Shown here piece by piece: positions 8,211-16,993 of a DNA stretch of 64,000 bases (its first letter is position 1; each line of letters begins with the position of its first letter). Origin of the DNA: CAVZTX01 sp963778375 (lineage in GTDB: Bacteria; Chloroflexota; Ktedonobacteria; Ktedonobacterales; Ktedonobacteraceae); assembly GCA_963778375.1 (NCBI GenBank), contig CAVZTX010000002.1:124001-188000 (forward strand), given 5' to 3'. The position numbers were made by a program, and so were the translations under genes. The notes below the pieces were generated by a model. It worked only from the letters and a program-made list of their open reading frames with translations, ran no database searches and was not told the DNA's origin.

Positions 8211-9476
8211 TTATACCGTGATATGCTGCGTTCGCTTCACAGGGCGCGTAAAGTTCCCAATCTCGATATCAGGCACTTCATGGTGAATGATCTCGATCAT
8301 CTTGCGCATTCCCAGAGCCTTTCCCATCGAATCCAAAGCAGGCATACGTGGTAGCAACACTTCGGGATCAATATTGAGGTTGCGTAACTGGATGAGCCGC
8401 AGTCCCGTTGCCTTCACGAAGGCAAGCAGCGCCTCTACTTCGCGCTCGCGGTCTATCATGCCAGGGAAACAGAGCAAGTTGATAGAGCTATACACGCCGG
8501 CATCTCGCGCTCGCTTCAGAGACTCCTTGACATCCTCAAAACTGTAGCCAATAGGGCGATAGTAGGCAGTGTAAGTCTCAACATGGCCAGAGATTGTGCT
8601 TGCGCGCAGGGTATCCAACCCAGCATCATAGAGTCGCTGCAGCCACCGTGAGTTGCTGGCATTGGTGTTGATATTAATTACTCCCTTGTCAGTCCTGCTG
8701 CGTATCACTTTAATAGCTTGCTCAATCCGTCGCCACTGCAATAATGGCTCACCTTCGCAGCCCTGTCCAAAACTGACAATCGCATCTTCAGCATGCTCAA
8801 GGTGCGGCACAGCCACCTCAACTATCTCGTCTACCGTTGGAACGAAGGTCAGGCGATCCTGCGGCGAGATCAAATCTTCTTCTTCCTGCTTCGAGATACA
8901 GCCAATGCAACGCGCATTGCAGCCAGGTGAGACAGCAATCGCCATCTCCCAACGCCCAAAGAAAAGGTTGCTAGCCGTTGGGCAAGAGTAGTCAAGCGCA
9001 CAGTGCGCATGCTGCGCTACGACACGGTTATTGGAATATGCAGCCTGTTTCTCGCTTACTAGGCGCGTTAATGTGCGTTTGTTGAACGCACGGGGATGCC
9101 ATTTGCGCGGATCATCGGTTCTCAGTGCGGCCACATATAAACGCCCATTTATACCAGCCACTGCGCTGTACCCAAAGAAAGGCAAAGGCTCTGTACTCGG
9201 CACCTTCTCATAGGCAGGTAACATTGTGCGGGTATAACCGATTGGCAGTAAAGCTGCTGCTGCCCAACCACGAGACTTTGCCAGCACCTGTCGTTCGCCC
9301 CTGTGTTTCTGTCCAACCGCCAGACGATCTGGCATCATCGAAAGTGTTACACCATCAGGTAGAGGAATAAGATTGGCAGCTTCTAAAGGTCGATCTCCGA
9401 AGGCAAGCGCCCGCAAACGCGGCTCCTCGCGTATTTCTCCTTCGGGAGTACAATAAATGAGATACGGAATTGGCAT
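8211..9476 (-). CDS. Radical SAM protein of unknown function
   Basis: A 421-residue protein with the radical SAM iron-sulfur motif CNARCIGC at about residues 180-187, followed by a SAM-binding pattern FGQGCEGEPLL (GGEP-like) and a TIM-barrel style continuation (VININTNASNSRWLQRLYDAG). About 170 residues precede the cluster motif, longer than in minimal radical SAM enzymes. No second Cys cluster (SPASM or Twitch) is seen. AAGGA lies upstream of the ATG. A small acidic protein gene ends 58 bp upstream on the same strand and could be a partner. The reaction cannot be named. Confidence 0.8.
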   Translation of the reverse strand: MPIPYLIYCTPEGEIREEPRLRALAFGDRPLEAANLIPLPDGVTLSMMPDRLAVGQKHRGERQVLAKSRGWAAAALLPIGYTRTMLPAYEKVPSTEPLPFFGYSAVAGINGRLYVAALRTDDPRKWHPRAFNKRTLTRLVSEKQAAYSNNRVVAQHAHCALDYSCPTASNLFFGRWEMAIAVSPGCNARCIGCISKQEEEDLISPQDRLTFVPTVDEIVEVAVPHLEHAEDAIVSFGQGCEGEPLLQWRRIEQAIKVIRSRTDKGVININTNASNSRWLQRLYDAGLDTLRASTISGHVETYTAYYRPIGYSFEDVKESLKRARDAGVYSSINLLCFPGMIDREREVEALLAFVKATGLRLIQLRNLNIDPEVLLPRMPALDSMGKALGMRKMIEIIHHEVPDIEIGNFTRPVKRTQHITV

Positions 9477-9534
9477 AGCATCCTTATTTTAGATAGACGT
9501 AGTTTGCTGGTCTGTATGAATTCGAGCGCCAAAC

Positions 9535-9828
9535 TTAATGCATGGGTGGCGGCGTTGCTGGAATACGAGCGCCGGTTGGCCGCTCGTCAACAAAGTCATC
9601 ATCAAAGAAACGAGGCAAAGCACCCGACTCTATCCGTGCGGATGCACGCTGCTCCAGTTCTCGTGTCTCTTCATACACAAAGCTCAGCAGGATATGCTCA
9701 CCACGCATGCTCTGGCACACATGACGAATGCGTGGTCGCTCTTCTTCCATCCAGGCATTGACTATTGCCTCAAGTGCAGACATGCTATCTCCGCACAGAG
9801 CGCTATCAAAGCCTTTGTACCTATACAT
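9535..9828 (-). CDS. Conserved-looking small protein, unknown
   Basis: 97 residues beginning MYRYKGFDSALCGDSMSALE. I chose ATG 9828 because AAAGGA lies 8 bp upstream; an upstream in-frame ATG at 9882 lacks one. The sequence has an alpha/beta look (EHILLSFVYEE) and a proline-rich tail. I do not recognise the family. It probably shares a transcript with the radical SAM gene 58 bp downstream. Confidence 0.6.
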   Translation of the reverse strand: MYRYKGFDSALCGDSMSALEAIVNAWMEEERPRIRHVCQSMRGEHILLSFVYEETRELEQRASARIESGALPRFFDDDFVDERPTGARIPATPPPMH

Positions 9829-10337
9829 TGCCTGATCCTTTCGGTTGAGAAATGTAACTGTACCCTTTGTTAGACCGCGCATTCAACAATGATTTTCTTT
9901 GTGATCGAGGCTTATTGTACCATTCTAGCAGACATTTTACCATAGAGATATATGCCCTTTTTAACATCCTTCCGGGTTTCTCTATAGATCAATGTATCGG
10001 CTTCTTCTCGTCAACCCTTTATAAGGAGGGAATGCTCTTTCGTACCCTTCAAAATGTAAACGAATGAATTGCAAGAGATTGTACTCGTAAAGATGCAACC
10101 ATGTAACATTTTTGTGTTTCAACCGCTTATGATTGTTCACCTTCCTCAACATCTTCAAGAACAATTTCTTCCCATGAATATACAAAGGTATTGCTCTGTC
10201 ATAACAAAATATAGTGCAAAATATACACATTTCCAAGAGAATGTTATTTGAGCATTTGCGTGATTTTAATTTACTTACAGTATATGTTCTGCTATACTCA
10301 ACGCTACTACGAAAATATTTTTAGAAGACGAGGTAGT
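9829..10337. other. AT-rich intergenic region
   Basis: About 500 bp, clearly more AT-rich than its neighbours. Short reading frames cross it on both strands but none has a ribosome binding site plus recognisable sequence. It carries the upstream regions of two divergent genes. I see no repeat or RNA gene in it. Confidence 0.5.
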
Positions 10338-11516
10338 ATGATACATCAGCAACACATCGTGATCGTGGGAGCTGGTATTGTAGGACTGTCTACTGCCTAT
10401 GCTCTCTTGTCAGAGGGCATGCGGCACGTCATCGTTCTGGAACAAGAGGCAGTCGATCATCAACGAGCCAGTTCTCATGGCCCCTCCCGCCTACTACGCT
10501 TCGAGTATGGTTCTGATTCTTTTTACTCTTCCATGGTGCACCTTAGTTTACACCGCTGGAAAAGCCTTCAACAAATCACACGTCGAACGCTTTATTCTCA
10601 AACTGGAGTGCTTGTGCTTGGAACAGAAGATGACAACTATGTAGAACCGAGTTATCAGGTGCTACGGAAACAAGGGTTACCCATAGAGCGGCTTTCTGAG
10701 TGGACCTGCAAGCAACACTTCCCTCAATTTGCTACGCATGCTTACGACACCTTAACCTATAACACCGAGGGAGGCGTTCTACATGCCTCGACCTGTTTGC
10801 ACGCACTCAAAGATTGCATTACCGATCTAGGTGGAGCAATTTACGAGTCTTGCCGCGTCACTTCTATTAAAAGTGACGATATGCTACGACCTGTACGTCT
10901 GCGCCTCGCCACAGGTGAGGAACTGCAAGCCGATCATGTGGTGCTTGCCACCGGCTCCTGGGTACACCGCCTGCTGGCAAACCTGTATCTTCCCGTCCGG
11001 CTGACACGCCAGTATCTACTGTATTTTGCAGGTCTGCCGACAGCATTATTTAATGCAAATGTTTTCCCTGCCTTCATCGCCGATGATCTCTATGGCTTCC
11101 CGCTGCTCAGCATGCATAATAGTCATGGCCCAAGCTGGTTAAAGGTAGCCTCACACACCTTTGGTCCATCCATAGACCCCGACGACACATCGCCTCCCGA
11201 TAGGCACACCATCTCTCAGATTGTGGGAAAGCTGCGTGAGTTGCTGCCAGCGCTCTCACAAGCCGAGCTTGCACATATCGATTCATGCATGTACGATGTG
11301 TCCCCCGATGAAGATTTCATCCTTGATCGTCTGCCCAACGACCCACGCGTCATCTTCGCCACAGGGCTTACCGGTCACGGCTTCAAATTCGGCCTGCTTC
11401 TGGGCGAACTACTGAGCAGCATGGTACGTGAAACCAAGCCCATCGTACCACTCGACCGTTTCCATCTGGCCCGTTTCTCGAACCGAGAGGTACAGCAGAA
11501 AAGTTCGGTCACATAG
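10338..11516 (+). CDS. FAD-dependent amine oxidase, sarcosine / N-methyltryptophan oxidase type
   Basis: 392 residues from ATG 10338. The N-terminal dinucleotide fold is VIVGAGIVGLSTAYALL. The C-terminal part carries SCMYDVSPDEDFILDRLP, which matches the segment in monomeric sarcosine oxidase whose Cys is covalently joined to FAD, then GLTGHGFKFG, the usual flavin-contact loop. The family oxidises N-methyl or secondary amines with oxygen, giving formaldehyde or an imine plus hydrogen peroxide. The exact substrate is unknown. Upstream in-frame codons from 10248 encode a low-quality leader and were left out because the conserved fold begins right at 10338. The gene stands alone. Confidence 0.85.
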   Translation: MIHQQHIVIVGAGIVGLSTAYALLSEGMRHVIVLEQEAVDHQRASSHGPSRLLRFEYGSDSFYSSMVHLSLHRWKSLQQITRRTLYSQTGVLVLGTEDDNYVEPSYQVLRKQGLPIERLSEWTCKQHFPQFATHAYDTLTYNTEGGVLHASTCLHALKDCITDLGGAIYESCRVTSIKSDDMLRPVRLRLATGEELQADHVVLATGSWVHRLLANLYLPVRLTRQYLLYFAGLPTALFNANVFPAFIADDLYGFPLLSMHNSHGPSWLKVASHTFGPSIDPDDTSPPDRHTISQIVGKLRELLPALSQAELAHIDSCMYDVSPDEDFILDRLPNDPRVIFATGLTGHGFKFGLLLGELLSSMVRETKPIVPLDRFHLARFSNREVQQKSSVT

Positions 11517-11759
11517 CAAGTCATTATAGGTACCAATTGATCGTGCTCACCGATATATTAGCTTGAGCATTGATTTGACCTTAAGGCTCAGTAAGCCTCC
11601 CAGGTAATCCGCCAGTTGGATACTTCCACGCATCTAAAAACAGGTAATCAATACAGGTAATTTTACAGGTGTATTGGAGCATTGATGCATGTAGACTATG
11701 AGCAGAACTTCTCGCGAGGAGGAAAACAGAAAAGTTCTTGAGGAAGAAAGGACACATCA

Positions 11760-12203
11760 ATGATCTCCATATGGCTCCTTTTAGTGATTGTCTGTATTGC
11801 TGGGGCACTTGGTGGGCTGGTTAATGCCCTGCTCAGCGACCAGGGATTTTTTCTTCCCTACACCGAACAGGTGAATCACCTGCGCATTGTTCATCCAGGA
11901 TTTCTTGGAAATATGCTCATTGGCACCTTTGCGGCCGGTCTCTCATGGGGACTCTATGGGCCACTGAGCCTGACTTCCATCTTTGCCTCACTATCTGTCA
12001 CAGGAAGCCTGACTCTTTCAGCCCTCTTTGGCGCTGCCCTAGTAGGCGTTGGGGGAGCACGATGGCTCACCAATGAGGTTGACAAGAAGCTGTTAACGCT
12101 TGCCGCTAGCAAGGCGGCGGCGGCTCCTGCGGCTCCTGAGGCAGCAAGCCAAATCATGGCCGCCTCACCGACAGAAGCTCTTTCGATTGCACAGCAAATG
12201 TAG
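11760..12203 (+). CDS. Small membrane protein with Ala-rich tail
   Basis: 147 residues with an N-terminal membrane helix (ISIWLLLVIVCIAGALGGLV), two further hydrophobic segments around residues 45-65 and 75-100, and an Ala/Pro-rich cytoplasmic-looking tail (KAAAAPAAPEAASQ). AAGGA lies 10 bp upstream of the ATG. I do not recognise the family. It is followed by a strong hairpin and stands apart from the flanking genes. Confidence 0.7.
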   Translation: MISIWLLLVIVCIAGALGGLVNALLSDQGFFLPYTEQVNHLRIVHPGFLGNMLIGTFAAGLSWGLYGPLSLTSIFASLSVTGSLTLSALFGAALVGVGGARWLTNEVDKKLLTLAASKAAAAPAAPEAASQIMAASPTEALSIAQQM

Positions 12204-12282
12204 GCATCGTCTTCCTATTGACCCAGTTTCCATATCAGTCGCTCATAATGCGAGAAAAGTAGCTAGACAGCACGACACAAAC

Positions 12283-12317
12283 AGAGCAGCCACCTATCTT
12301 ATGCAGGCGGCTGCTCT
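12283..12317. terminator. Bidirectional hairpin terminator candidate
   Basis: Perfect 9 bp arms AGAGCAGCC and GGCTGCTCT around a 17-nt loop, followed on the plus strand by ACATTTTAAC. It lies between the small membrane protein and the tRNA gene read from the other strand, so it may stop both transcripts. Confidence 0.6.
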
Positions 12318-12353
12318 ACATTTTAACAATCCTCGATCAATAGAGATTATAAG

Positions 12354-12426
12354 CGCACCTGGCAGGATTTGAACCCGCAACCCCTTGATCCGAAGTCAAG
12401 TGCTCTATCCATTGAGCTACAGGTGC
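12354..12426 (-). tRNA. tRNA-Arg (anticodon UCG)
   Basis: The minus strand folds as a full cloverleaf: acceptor GCACCTG/CAGGTGC, D arm GCTC-AATGGATA-GAGC, anticodon arm CTTGA-CTTCGGA-TCAAG and T arm GCGGG-TTCAAAT-CCTGC, discriminator G. The loop CTTCGGA places TCG at positions 34-36, which reads CGA arginine codons. The 3' CCA is not encoded. It sits alone between a membrane protein gene and the frameshifted transporter. Confidence 0.95.
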
Positions 12427-12548
12427 ATCGACAATACTATATCACAATTGTCAATTATGGTCGTAAGGTACCAAATTTTATCATGGATTTCAACCAACAT
12501 GATATACTAACCCAACTCTGAGATAGTTATTGAAGACAGATATCTCTT

Positions 12549-13813
12549 CTAAATCTCCCCAATTGGCCTTGCATTCCTCAAATGCTTATTCATCGTCGCG
12601 GCAATCGCAAGCACACATTGTGGAACAAAGAGCACCAGTATCGTCGGAATGGGTCCGATAGCTTGCAACAGCAATCCGGTGACAGCCAGACCAATTGGCT
12701 CACTGCCGAAGGCCAGCAGGCGGAAGACGCTATTGACACGGCCTTGCAAGTAGTCGGGAATCAGAGCAAGGCGGTAGCTAAATTGCACTGAGGTATAGAT
12801 GGGAACAACGATAAAGCTCAGTGAAGTCGCTATGCCGAGTACAAGTGGATTTGGCGCAATAGCAAAGAACAACCATGTCAGTGCCCAGGCCCATGTCGAG
12901 CCAATCATGAGCGGCCCAAATCGAAAGCGCCTCTGAAGGGGACCCACCAGTAGAGCGCCAACTATACTGCCAACGCCTCCGCAGGCGAAGATCAGGCCAA
13001 TAACGAAGGCCGAGGCATGTTGACCCTGCGCAAGCACGATCAGAATCAGTCCATAGCCTACAACGGGCGCAGTGATACCACCGGTGAGTAAAGCAATGAA
13101 GCGTATAAGCGGTTGATGCCAGAGCCATTCAGGCCTTCTGTGATATCTGCCCATAAGCGGATTGGCCTCGCTACTCGATCTTCCTGAAACTTTGTCTTGA
13201 TGAAGAATAAGGAAAGGACCGAGGCACCATAAGAGATGGCATCCGTTAAAAATGGAATCAGTCTACCGATGCTGTAGAGTGCGCCACCCAGTGAGGGGCC
13301 AAGCAATCCCGATGTTGAGTCGATCATCATGTTCTGCGCTGTAGCAGCGGGAAGTTGCTCTTTTGGCACGACACGTGGCAGGCAGGCAGTCTCAGCAAGG
13401 TTGAAGAAGGTAAAAAGTGTGCCTTCAATGAGCGAGACGAGGCAGAGCTGCAGGATTGTCAAATGACCCAGTATAAGCGCGATTGGAATACTTCCCAGCG
13501 CGAGCGCTCGACCAGCGTCACAGAGAATCATAACGCGCTTGCGATCCCAGTGATCGATGAGCACACCGGCGGGCAGGATAAAGATGGCATAGGGTAATCC
13601 TCTCAGTGCAGCAACCAATCCTGCCTGAGCAGGCGAATGGGTGATCGCGAGAACGAGCAGCGGAAAGGCAAGCAGCGAGACTCGTGTGCCGATTGAAGAG
13701 ACCATCTGCCCACTCCAGAGGAGCATATAAGCGCGATTGCGCCATAAGGGAACTAGCCGCCTGGGTACTGTTGCTTTTCCTGCGTTGAGAAACTCTTCCT
13801 GTATTTGTGACAT
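12549..13813 (-). pseudogene. MFS transporter broken by a single frameshift
   Basis: Two overlapping frames together make one major facilitator protein of about 420 residues, of the MFS_3 / EntS-like exporter group. The first frame (13813 to about 13130) holds the N-terminal six helices, with the loop DHWDRKRVMILCD and then LWADITEGL; the second frame resumes with WLWHQPLIRFIALLTGG and continues to 12549. The switch falls near 13128-13131, where one base appears to be missing after EGL. The reading is otherwise clean, so either this is a recent inactivation or an assembly error. The start ATG follows GGAG. No neighbouring gene hints at the exported substrate. Confidence 0.85.
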
Positions 13814-14224
13814 AGCGCTTGCTCCGTTGGTTAGTTTGACAATATCTCAATGCCAATAAGGGAAAACTACCATGAATGTCATTTCTCGAAAGGTGGACAC
13901 ATTTTCGCGGGTTGTTGCGATGGGGTACAGAAGAACGCAGCGGCGCGGGTCGAGCAGCAACGTAGCGAGACGTGCCCGGCGACATACGCCGAGAGGAAAG
14001 AATCGAAGCAGGAAGGTAATTCCAGAACCAGGTTCAACAAGCGACGCTACTCATTCAACATAGGAGTGAACAGGTAGATTGAATGGTGCCACTTCCTGCC
14101 GCATAAGCTCGGCATATGTGCCTACGCGGCAAAGTAGCTCATTTGGATTACTTGTGGTGTTACGTTTCTCATGGTTGAATAGTAACATTTACATCAGATT
14201 TACGTCAAGGGAAGTCAGATGACA
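13814..14224. other. Intergenic region upstream of the MFS gene
   Basis: About 410 bp between the transporter start and the first Cys-repeat element. Short frames exist in it, but none has a ribosome binding site with family-like sequence. It should contain the transporter promoter (minus strand); I see no confident hexamers. Confidence 0.4.
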
Positions 14225-14331
14225 TCCACTCATAACGCACTAGGAGCAATGAGTGGTTGCGAAAGTGACACTTGTGCCAGTTGTCCCGTTTGTGCCGTTT
14301 GTACAGCGCATACTAACTGATTATCAGTGGA
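14225..14331 (+). repeat. Inverted-end element with 9-bp CxxC repeats (copy 1)
   Basis: 107 bp bounded by TCCACTCATAA (14225-14235) and TTATCAGTGGA (14321-14331), an imperfect 11-bp inverted pair. The interior has four clean 9-bp units of the form TTGTGNCNN from 14272 to 14307, preceded by a degenerate one. A second copy lies at 16862-16977 and is longer by exactly 9 bp. The interior is open from ATG 14249 to TGA 14320 (23 codons, MSGCESDTCASCPVCAVC...), after an AGGAG only 3 bp from the ATG. It ends 22 bp before the -35 box of the methyltransferase gene. Confidence 0.75.
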
Positions 14332-14353
14332 CTACAGAAGTCAGGCATACATA

Positions 14354-14382
14354 TTGCTACACAGAAGCTACCACTGTATAAT
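14354..14382 (+). promoter_or_regulatory. Promoter of the methyltransferase gene
   Basis: TTGCTA at 14354-14359, a 17 bp spacer, and TATAAT at 14377-14382, about 50 bp upstream of the ATG at 14433. This fits a sigma-A type promoter. The Cys-repeat element ends 22 bp upstream of the -35 hexamer. Confidence 0.7.
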
Positions 14383-14432
14383 AGCTCTGTTAGATACTGT
14401 ACTACCAACGGAAATAGAAAGAGCCTCTTTTC

Positions 14433-15290
14433 ATGCCAACAGAACAGCCGAAGAGCGAGAATACTTATTTTATTGACGCTGAAAATGCAGCGGAAATGGC
14501 TCGCCTGATGCACCAGGGCCGTCTCCTCACAAAGGGTATGGGTGGGCTTTTCCCAGAGCAATTCGACATCTCAAGCACACACGACATCCTTGATATCGCT
14601 TGTGGCCCTGGAGGTTGGGTACTCAACGTGGCTCATGAGTATCCCAAGATACAGGTGACAGGGATTGACATTAGTAATCTGATCATCCAGTACGCACGTG
14701 CTCAGGCAAAGGTGCAATGGTTGAACAACGCGCACTTTGAAACGATGGATGCGTTGAAGCCGCTGGAAGTCGAGGATGGCTCTTTTGACTTTGTCAACGC
14801 TCGTTTTCTGTTCGGATTTATGTCCAAGGAGGCATGGCCACGATTGATGCAGGAATGCTTACGCATCTTACGCCCTGGTGGTATTCTGCGTCTGACCGAA
14901 TGTGAATCTCCCCTCAGCAATAGTTTCGCTTCAGAACGGCTATATGGGATGATTTCACAAGCGCTACAGGCTGGGAAGCGAAGCTTTTCTCCTGATGGTC
15001 GGCACGTTGGCATTACGCCTATGATAGGACGTTTCCTACAGAACGCCGATTACCAGAATATTCAGAAAAAGGCGCATATCCTTGATTGCTCAGTGGGCAC
15101 GGAGGCACACAGCAGTTTCTATCAAGATTTTCGAATTGGCCTTAGATTGTTACAGCCCTTCTTAGTTAGAATGAAGACGACTACAGACGAAGAGTTTGAA
15201 GGTCTGTACGAGCAGGCTCTGGTGGATATGCAATTAGAGGACTTCTGTGCTGCCTGGTTTTATTTAAGCGTGTGGGGCACAAAGGGCTAG
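14433..15290 (+). CDS. Class I SAM-dependent methyltransferase
   Basis: 285 residues. Motif I is LDIACGPGGWVLNVAHEYP followed by the acidic ribose-binding strand VTGIDIS, the standard SAM-binding pattern; a later DFVNARFLFGFM and LRPGGILRLTECE give motifs II and III. The C-terminal third is unlike small-molecule methyltransferases I can name, so the substrate is open. It has its own promoter and is followed 29 bp later by the LOG gene, which may be co-transcribed. Confidence 0.85.
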   Translation: MPTEQPKSENTYFIDAENAAEMARLMHQGRLLTKGMGGLFPEQFDISSTHDILDIACGPGGWVLNVAHEYPKIQVTGIDISNLIIQYARAQAKVQWLNNAHFETMDALKPLEVEDGSFDFVNARFLFGFMSKEAWPRLMQECLRILRPGGILRLTECESPLSNSFASERLYGMISQALQAGKRSFSPDGRHVGITPMIGRFLQNADYQNIQKKAHILDCSVGTEAHSSFYQDFRIGLRLLQPFLVRMKTTTDEEFEGLYEQALVDMQLEDFCAAWFYLSVWGTKG

Positions 15291-15319
15291 TACATTTGCC
15301 TTAGCATAAGGATTCATCC

Positions 15320-15907
15320 ATGCATCGTATCTGCGTCTTCTCAGGATCAAATATAGGTACGCGCCCCGAATACCAGCAAGCAGCTCATACTCTGGGTCAG
15401 GAACTTGCCTTAAGGGGATTGGGATTAGTCTATGGAGGAGCAAGTGTTGGGCTAATGGGAGTCGTTGCCGATGCGGTACTGGCTGCTGGAGGTGAAGTCA
15501 TCGGTGTTTTGCCACGTGGATTGTTTAGCCGCGAGGTACCGCATAGGAACCTGACCGAACTGCGCGAGGTAGGGAGTATGCATGAGCGTAAGGCGCTGAT
15601 GGCTGATCTCGCGGACGGGTTCATTGCACTACCGGGCGGCTATGGAACCTTTGATGAACTCTTCGAGATCATCACCTGGTCACAACTAGGGTTACACAGT
15701 AAGCCAATTGGAGTCCTGGATGTTGCGGACTATTTTGCGCCGCTGCTGGCACTTATAGCACATGCCGTCCAAGAAGGCTTCATTCCGCGGGACAATGCCC
15801 ATCTTTTACTACAAGCACATGATCCGGCTACATTGCTCAATCGATTTGAGACTTATACTCCTTCTGACAGGTCTTCTACATCGACAAAGCCCCCGCCGAG
15901 ACGCTAA
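15320..15907 (+). CDS. LOG family protein (TIGR00730), cytokinin riboside phosphohydrolase type
   Basis: 195 residues with the Rossmann start VFSGSNIGTRPEYQQAA, GGASVGLMGVVADA, and the diagnostic PGGYGTFDELFE nucleotide-binding motif with catalytic Glu; SMHERKALM supplies the conserved Arg-Lys. LOG proteins split N6-substituted AMP to the free base and ribose 5-phosphate, and related bacterial enzymes act as nucleotide pyrophosphatase-like hydrolases; the physiological role in bacteria is often unclear. AAGGA lies upstream of the ATG. The Ser/Thr/Pro-rich end is not part of the family core. Confidence 0.9.
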   Translation: MHRICVFSGSNIGTRPEYQQAAHTLGQELALRGLGLVYGGASVGLMGVVADAVLAAGGEVIGVLPRGLFSREVPHRNLTELREVGSMHERKALMADLADGFIALPGGYGTFDELFEIITWSQLGLHSKPIGVLDVADYFAPLLALIAHAVQEGFIPRDNAHLLLQAHDPATLLNRFETYTPSDRSSTSTKPPPRR

Positions 15908-16043
15908 ATAGCCGTTGAAATTCAGCCACGAATATATTAGTATTATTCTATGTCACTAATATATTCCAACGTACGTTACACCTACATATAAGATAAGTTG
16001 TACTTTTTTTACTCATCTATTATATTCTAGGAGGGAGCGTACT

Positions 16044-16481
16044 TTGCCAGGAATGTTCATTCCACCGGCGGCACAACATCAACGTAGCGCGACAATCCTT
16101 ATCGTCGAAGACGACGCAAATATCAGGCATTTCCTTCAACAACTCATCGACGAGGAAACTCCTTATAATACAACCGTGGTATCGGATGGGCCTCTCGCCT
16201 TGGAGAAGGCCCAACAAGTTCATCCATGCCTTCTCCTGTTGGACTATCGATTGCCAGGCATGAATGGCATAGAAATATACGACCGTCTACAAGAAAAAGA
16301 GGAGACGCGGGGCGTACCAGCCATCATGATGAGCGCTACGTTGCCAACCGAAGAACTAAAACGTCGTGGCATTTATCAACTGCGTAAGCCTATGGATATC
16401 GGCAATGTAATTCGCATGATTACCCATGCTCTAGCAACGTTCGAGGAACAGCGCCTCAGTGAGAGCCAACAATACCATTAA
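16044..16481 (+). CDS. Single-domain response regulator
   Basis: 145 residues made of one CheY-like receiver: acidic pair in ILIVEDDANIRHF, phospho-acceptor Asp in LLLLDYRLPGMNG, a switch residue in AIMMSATLP, and conserved Lys in YQLRKPMDIG. There is no output domain, so it either acts by protein contact or relays phosphate. The TTG start is supported by AGGAGG 9 bp upstream; the next ATG (16053) would be too far from it. No histidine kinase gene is adjacent. Confidence 0.88.
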   Translation: MPGMFIPPAAQHQRSATILIVEDDANIRHFLQQLIDEETPYNTTVVSDGPLALEKAQQVHPCLLLLDYRLPGMNGIEIYDRLQEKEETRGVPAIMMSATLPTEELKRRGIYQLRKPMDIGNVIRMITHALATFEEQRLSESQQYH

Positions 16482-16592
16482 ACGCATCAGAGCCGTGTAT
16501 AGGTAGAGGAAACAACGTTTTTCTGGTACAATACAGTCATCCACTTACTGGCAATAGTGACCGACTAATGATATCAAAGGAGGTAACCTATC

Positions 16593-16715
16593 GTGGCGAA
16601 TAAAGAACAGAAAAAAGTGGCGAAGGCACCACCTAAGTCGAACAAACAGAAGAAAGAGATGCAAAAGGAGAAGAAGGCAGCTAAGGCAAATTCCAGTGGC
16701 TTAAAGAAGGAATAG
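16593..16715 (+). CDS. Tiny Lys/Ala-rich basic protein
   Basis: 40 residues from GTG 16593 (MANKEQKKVAKAPPKSNKQ then KKEMQKEKKAAKANSS...), with a very strong AAAGGAGGT ribosome binding site (16577-16584) 8 bp upstream. Composition suggests an unstructured nucleic-acid-binding or histone-tail-like peptide. No family is recognisable. A hairpin (16747-16767) follows, so it is probably its own transcription unit. It could easily be missed by gene callers. Confidence 0.7.
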   Translation: MANKEQKKVAKAPPKSNKQKKEMQKEKKAAKANSSGLKKE

Positions 16716-16746
16716 TGCCTGGCTATTATTTATACTCAGTATTACA

Positions 16747-16767
16747 GGGCGACCGCGAGGATCGCCC
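16747..16767 (+). terminator. Hairpin after the tiny basic protein
   Basis: GGGCGA and TCGCCC arms (16747-16752, 16762-16767) around a short loop, 31 bp after the stop codon. No T-run follows, so termination strength is uncertain. Confidence 0.45.
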
Positions 16768-16861
16768 CTACTATACGCGAAAGCTGAACACTAGCTGGTG
16801 TATGGTAGGAGCAATCTTGCAGTCGCCCTGGCATTTCCCGCAATGATCCTCACATTGCACA
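16768..16861. other. Spacer before the second Cys-repeat element
   Basis: Together with the hairpin and repeat around it, this is part of a 394 bp gene-free stretch (16716-17109). Nothing else is seen in these 94 bases. Confidence 0.4.
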
Positions 16862-16977
16862 TTCACTCATAATGCCCTAGAGCGGTGAGTGGGTGCGATT
16901 GTAGCACTTGTGACACTTGCGACAGTTGTCCCGCTTGTGCCATTTGTGCAGCGCATGTGAGTCGACTTATGAGTGGA
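16862..16977 (+). repeat. Inverted-end element with 9-bp CxxC repeats (copy 2)
   Basis: 116 bp bounded by TTCACTCATAA (16862-16872) and TTATGAGTGGA (16967-16977), a near-perfect inverted pair. Six tandem 9-bp units run from 16899 to 16952 (TTGTAGCAC, TTGTGACAC, TTGCGACAG, TTGTCCCGC, TTGTGCCAT, TTGTGCAGC). It aligns with copy 1 over its whole length plus one extra unit. From GTG 16885 the frame reads MSGCDCSTCDTCDSCPACAIC and stays open to 17094 without a stop inside the element. It ends 16 bp before the -35 box of the ftsZ promoter. Confidence 0.75.
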
Positions 16978-16993
16978 TCAGAGAGTTGTGGAC

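Noticed and set aside
9982..10236. 84-codon frame in the AT-rich spacer
   Set aside because: No recognisable family and no ribosome binding site; composition simply follows the AT-rich DNA.
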